Below are positions 62,028-64,000 of a stretch of DNA of 64,000 nt, piece by piece; the first letter of the stretch is position 1, and every line of letters starts with the position of its first letter. The stretch spans positions 80,318 through 144,317 of the forward strand of contig DVDU01000199.1 of the NCBI GenBank assembly GCA_015296065.1. The letters are read 5' to 3'. A model generated the notes under the pieces. That model was not told the origin of the DNA. It saw only the letters and a list, made by a program, of their open reading frames with translations, and searched no databases. The DNA comes from Oscillatoriaceae cyanobacterium M33_DOE_052 (GTDB lineage Bacteria; Cyanobacteriota; Cyanobacteriia; Cyanobacteriales; Laspinemataceae). The position numbers and the translations under genes are program-made.

Positions 62028-64000
62028 ATGGCAGAATATACATTAACCCCAAATAATGATATCTTTCCCCCAGATACCCTCACCGATATTTTTGGCGATG
62101 ATATCATTACCGGCTTAGCGGGGGATGATTCCATCGATGGTGGCAATGGTGTGGACTCCGTAGCTGGCGGCGATGGTAATGATACCCTCATCGGTGGTCC
62201 CGCTGGCACCTCCACTGTCATCGGTTCCGACACCCTCGATGGCGGTAATGGCATTGACTTAGCAGATTATCTTGGTGCCTCGGGAGCAGTAACTATCAAC
62301 CTCACCGACGGGACTGCCTCATCTGCACCTGATGTCATCTTTGACCCCATCTCCCAAATACTGATTAGTATTGAGAATGTCCGGGGTTCTAATTTTAACG
62401 ATACCATTGATGGCGACTCCGGCGATAACATCCTCGATGGTGCGGCGGGGAATGACTCGGTAGCGGGGGGTGCGGGTAATGACATTCTCGCTGGCGGTAC
62501 GGGTAACAATACGATCGATGGCGGCGATGGTAATGACTGGGTTGATTATCTCAGCAGTCTTTCCAATGTATCAGTTAACCTGGAAACTGGGACAGCTAGT
62601 GATATCGAGCAAACTTTATCTGACACCTTAACTAGCATAGAAAATGTCAGGGGTTCTACGTTCGGCGATACCATCTTGGGCAACAGTGGTGATAATATCC
62701 TCGAAGGCGGTGGCGGTGCGGATAGTCTCCAAGCTGGTTTGGGAAATGACCTGTATCGGCTGAATAGTAGCAACGCTGGGGGTAGCCAAATTAATGATGC
62801 TGGTGGCACTGATACCCTGAATTTCACTGATGATGTGAGTCTCACTCTGGCATCACCCACGGCGGGAATTATAGGACTTGCCCGGGATGGCACTACTTTA
62901 TTACTAGATACCACCCAAGACGGCATCGCCAACGCCACAGAGGATGTGGCAATTATCGATTTCTTCAATGCCTCCCTACCCGGAGCTGGCAGCGGTTTTA
63001 TCGAAAGCATTCAAAACCTATCTGGCACCGATATTCTCAGTTTCTTTTTTGGCAGTATCCAGTTTAGCGCTCCCAGTTTCACGGTACAGGAAGATGGCAC
63101 GGTATTGTCAGCAGTAACCGTTACGCGCACTGGTGGAAGTAGTGGCACAGTCACGGCTACAGTTAATCTCTCTGATGGCACAGCAACGGCACCAAATGAT
63201 TATGATAATACGCCGTTAACAGTGACTTTTGCTGATGGCGATACGGCAGCTAAAACTGTAACTGTGCCGATAGTGCAGGATACTCTGGTTGAAGGGACGG
63301 AAACAGTTAATTTAAATCTGGCTAATGTGACTGGTGGTGCGGTTGTCGGTACTCAGAATACTGCGACTCTGAATATCAATGATGATGATACAGCGCCAGC
63401 GGGGACTTTACAGTTTAGCGCCCCGAGTTTTACGGTACAAGAAGATGGCACGGTAGTACAGGCCATAACCGTAACTCGCACTGGGGGTAGTAGTGGTGAA
63501 GTGTCGGCTACAGTGAGCCTCACTGATGGCACGGCAACGGCGCCTAGTGATTATGATAATACGCCGTTAACGGTGACTTTTGCTGATGGCGATACGGCGG
63601 CTAAAACTGTCGTTGTCCCAGTGGTACAGGATGCTCTGGTTGAAGGGACAGAAACAGTTAATTTAACTCTGGCTAATGTCACTGGTGGTGCGGTTGTCGG
63701 TACTCAGAATACTGCGACTCTGAATATCAATGATGATGATACAGCGCCAGCGGGGACTTTACAGTTTAGTGCCCCTAGTTTCACGGTACAGGAAGATGGC
63801 ACGGTAGTACAGGCCATAACTGTAACTCGCACTGGGGGTAGTAGTGGCGCAGTTACGGCTACAGTTAATCTCGCTGATGGCACGGCAACGGCACCTAGTG
63901 ATTATGATAATACGCCGTTAACGGTGACTTTTGCTGATGGCGATACGGCGGCTAAAACTGTCGTTGTCCCAGTGGTACAGGATGCTCTGGTTGAAGGGAC
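62028..64000 (+). CDS. Secreted RTX/Calx-beta protein (3' end outside window)
   Basis: Open from ATG 62028 to the window edge, at least 657 residues, starting MAEYTLTPNNDIFPPDTLTD with AAGGAAG upstream. The first 240 residues hold hemolysin-type calcium-binding (RTX) nonapeptide repeats (LAGDDSIDGGNG, GGDGNDTLIGG, AGNDSVAGGAGNDILAGG). From about residue 345 come Calx-beta domains (FSAPSFTVQEDGTVLSAVTV ... VEGTETVNLNLANVTGGAVV ... NINDDD), each 117 residues. No N-terminal signal is seen; RTX proteins usually leave by type I secretion through a C-terminal signal, which would lie outside. Likely a cell-surface or extracellular calcium-binding adhesin-like protein. Confidence 0.9.
   Translation, partial: MAEYTLTPNNDIFPPDTLTDIFGDDIITGLAGDDSIDGGNGVDSVAGGDGNDTLIGGPAGTSTVIGSDTLDGGNGIDLADYLGASGAVTINLTDGTASSAPDVIFDPISQILISIENVRGSNFNDTIDGDSGDNILDGAAGNDSVAGGAGNDILAGGTGNNTIDGGDGNDWVDYLSSLSNVSVNLETGTASDIEQTLSDTLTSIENVRGSTFGDTILGNSGDNILEGGGGADSLQAGLGNDLYRLNSSNAGGSQINDAGGTDTLNFTDDVSLTLASPTAGIIGLARDGTTLLLDTTQDGIANATEDVAIIDFFNASLPGAGSGFIESIQNLSGTDILSFFFGSIQFSAPSFTVQEDGTVLSAVTVTRTGGSSGTVTATVNLSDGTATAPNDYDNTPLTVTFADGDTAAKTVTVPIVQDTLVEGTETVNLNLANVTGGAVVGTQNTATLNINDDDTAPAGTLQFSAPSFTVQEDGTVVQAITVTRTGGSSGEVSATVSLTDGTATAPSDYDNTPLTVTFADGDTAAKTVVVPVVQDALVEGTETVNLTLANVTGGAVVGTQNTATLNINDDDTAPAGTLQFSAPSFTVQEDGTVVQAITVTRTGGSSGAVTATVNLADGTATAPSDYDNTPLTVTFADGDTAAKTVVVPVVQDALVEG
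63060..64000 (+). repeat. 351-bp coding repeats (Calx-beta units)
   Basis: Units start at 63060, 63411 and 63762, each beginning CAGTTTAG(C/T)GC, a period of exactly 351 bases (117 codons). The second and third are nearly identical at DNA level. The third is cut by the window end. Confidence 0.92.

Overview
The window comes from a cyanobacterium, most likely a filamentous, non-heterocystous Oscillatoriales-type lineage (inference). The evidence is photosystem I genes (psaA, psaB, psaL, psaI), many GCGATCGC-type (HIP1) sites, several small conserved cyanobacterial proteins, a DUF3370 protein, DUF29 proteins, and intergenic DNA packed with short repeats of kinds typical of large cyanobacterial genomes. 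I found no rRNA, tRNA or CRISPR array.

Layout. 1-11.3 kb: the tail of a CHAT-domain protein, an orphan CopG/ParD-type antitoxin, then a hydrogenase/fermentation block: hypF, nifJ (pyruvate:ferredoxin oxidoreductase), a dihydroorotate-dehydrogenase-like flavoprotein, hypD and hypE. 11.3-21.4 kb: a dense repeat cluster, proS, an NfeD-like membrane protein followed by two SPFH/flotillin-like proteins, a membrane-anchored NlpC/P60 protein and a DUF3370 protein. 21.6-27.8 kb: an accessory zone with a decayed toxin-antitoxin locus, a DUF29 gene, a 107-bp duplicated promoter block, a large AT-rich orphan lipoprotein gene, and a short STAND (NB-ARC) ATPase gene. 28-36 kb: two tandem SGNH hydrolases, then the photosystem I cluster psaL-psaI converging on psaA-psaB. 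36.7-47 kb: a lipoprotein, then the most striking locus: an encapsulin with an inserted cyclic-nucleotide-binding-like domain (Family 2B type), a cysteine desulfurase with a long disordered N-terminus, a possible 55-aa protein, serine acetyltransferase, two YeeE/YedE-type sulfur transport half-proteins, and a fusion of an FAD/NAD(P)-binding domain with a persulfide dioxygenase. 47.3-56.6 kb: an IS630 remnant, a KaiB-domain protein behind pilT, wecB, ispG, a carboxyl-terminal processing protease, a second DUF29 gene and a MITE. 56.8-62 kb: a TPR-CHAT protease, a translationally coupled small protein and a coiled-coil membrane protein that look like a caspase-like conflict system. 62 kb-end: a secreted RTX/Calx-beta protein that runs off the window.

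How the genes work together. nifJ with hypF/D/E fits dark fermentation feeding reduced ferredoxin to a [NiFe] hydrogenase. The encapsulin locus reads as a sulfur module: sulfur import (YeeE/YedE), O-acetylserine supply for cysteine (CysE), sulfur release from cysteine into a shell (desulfurase and encapsulin), and persulfide oxidation (FAD-PDO fusion). The TPR-CHAT locus pairs a protease with intact His/Cys dyad with a likely membrane effector.

A second theme is that intergenic repeats have entered genes in frame: hypF (twice), hypD and the second flotillin-like gene all carry stretches identical or closely similar to repeats found between genes in this same window.
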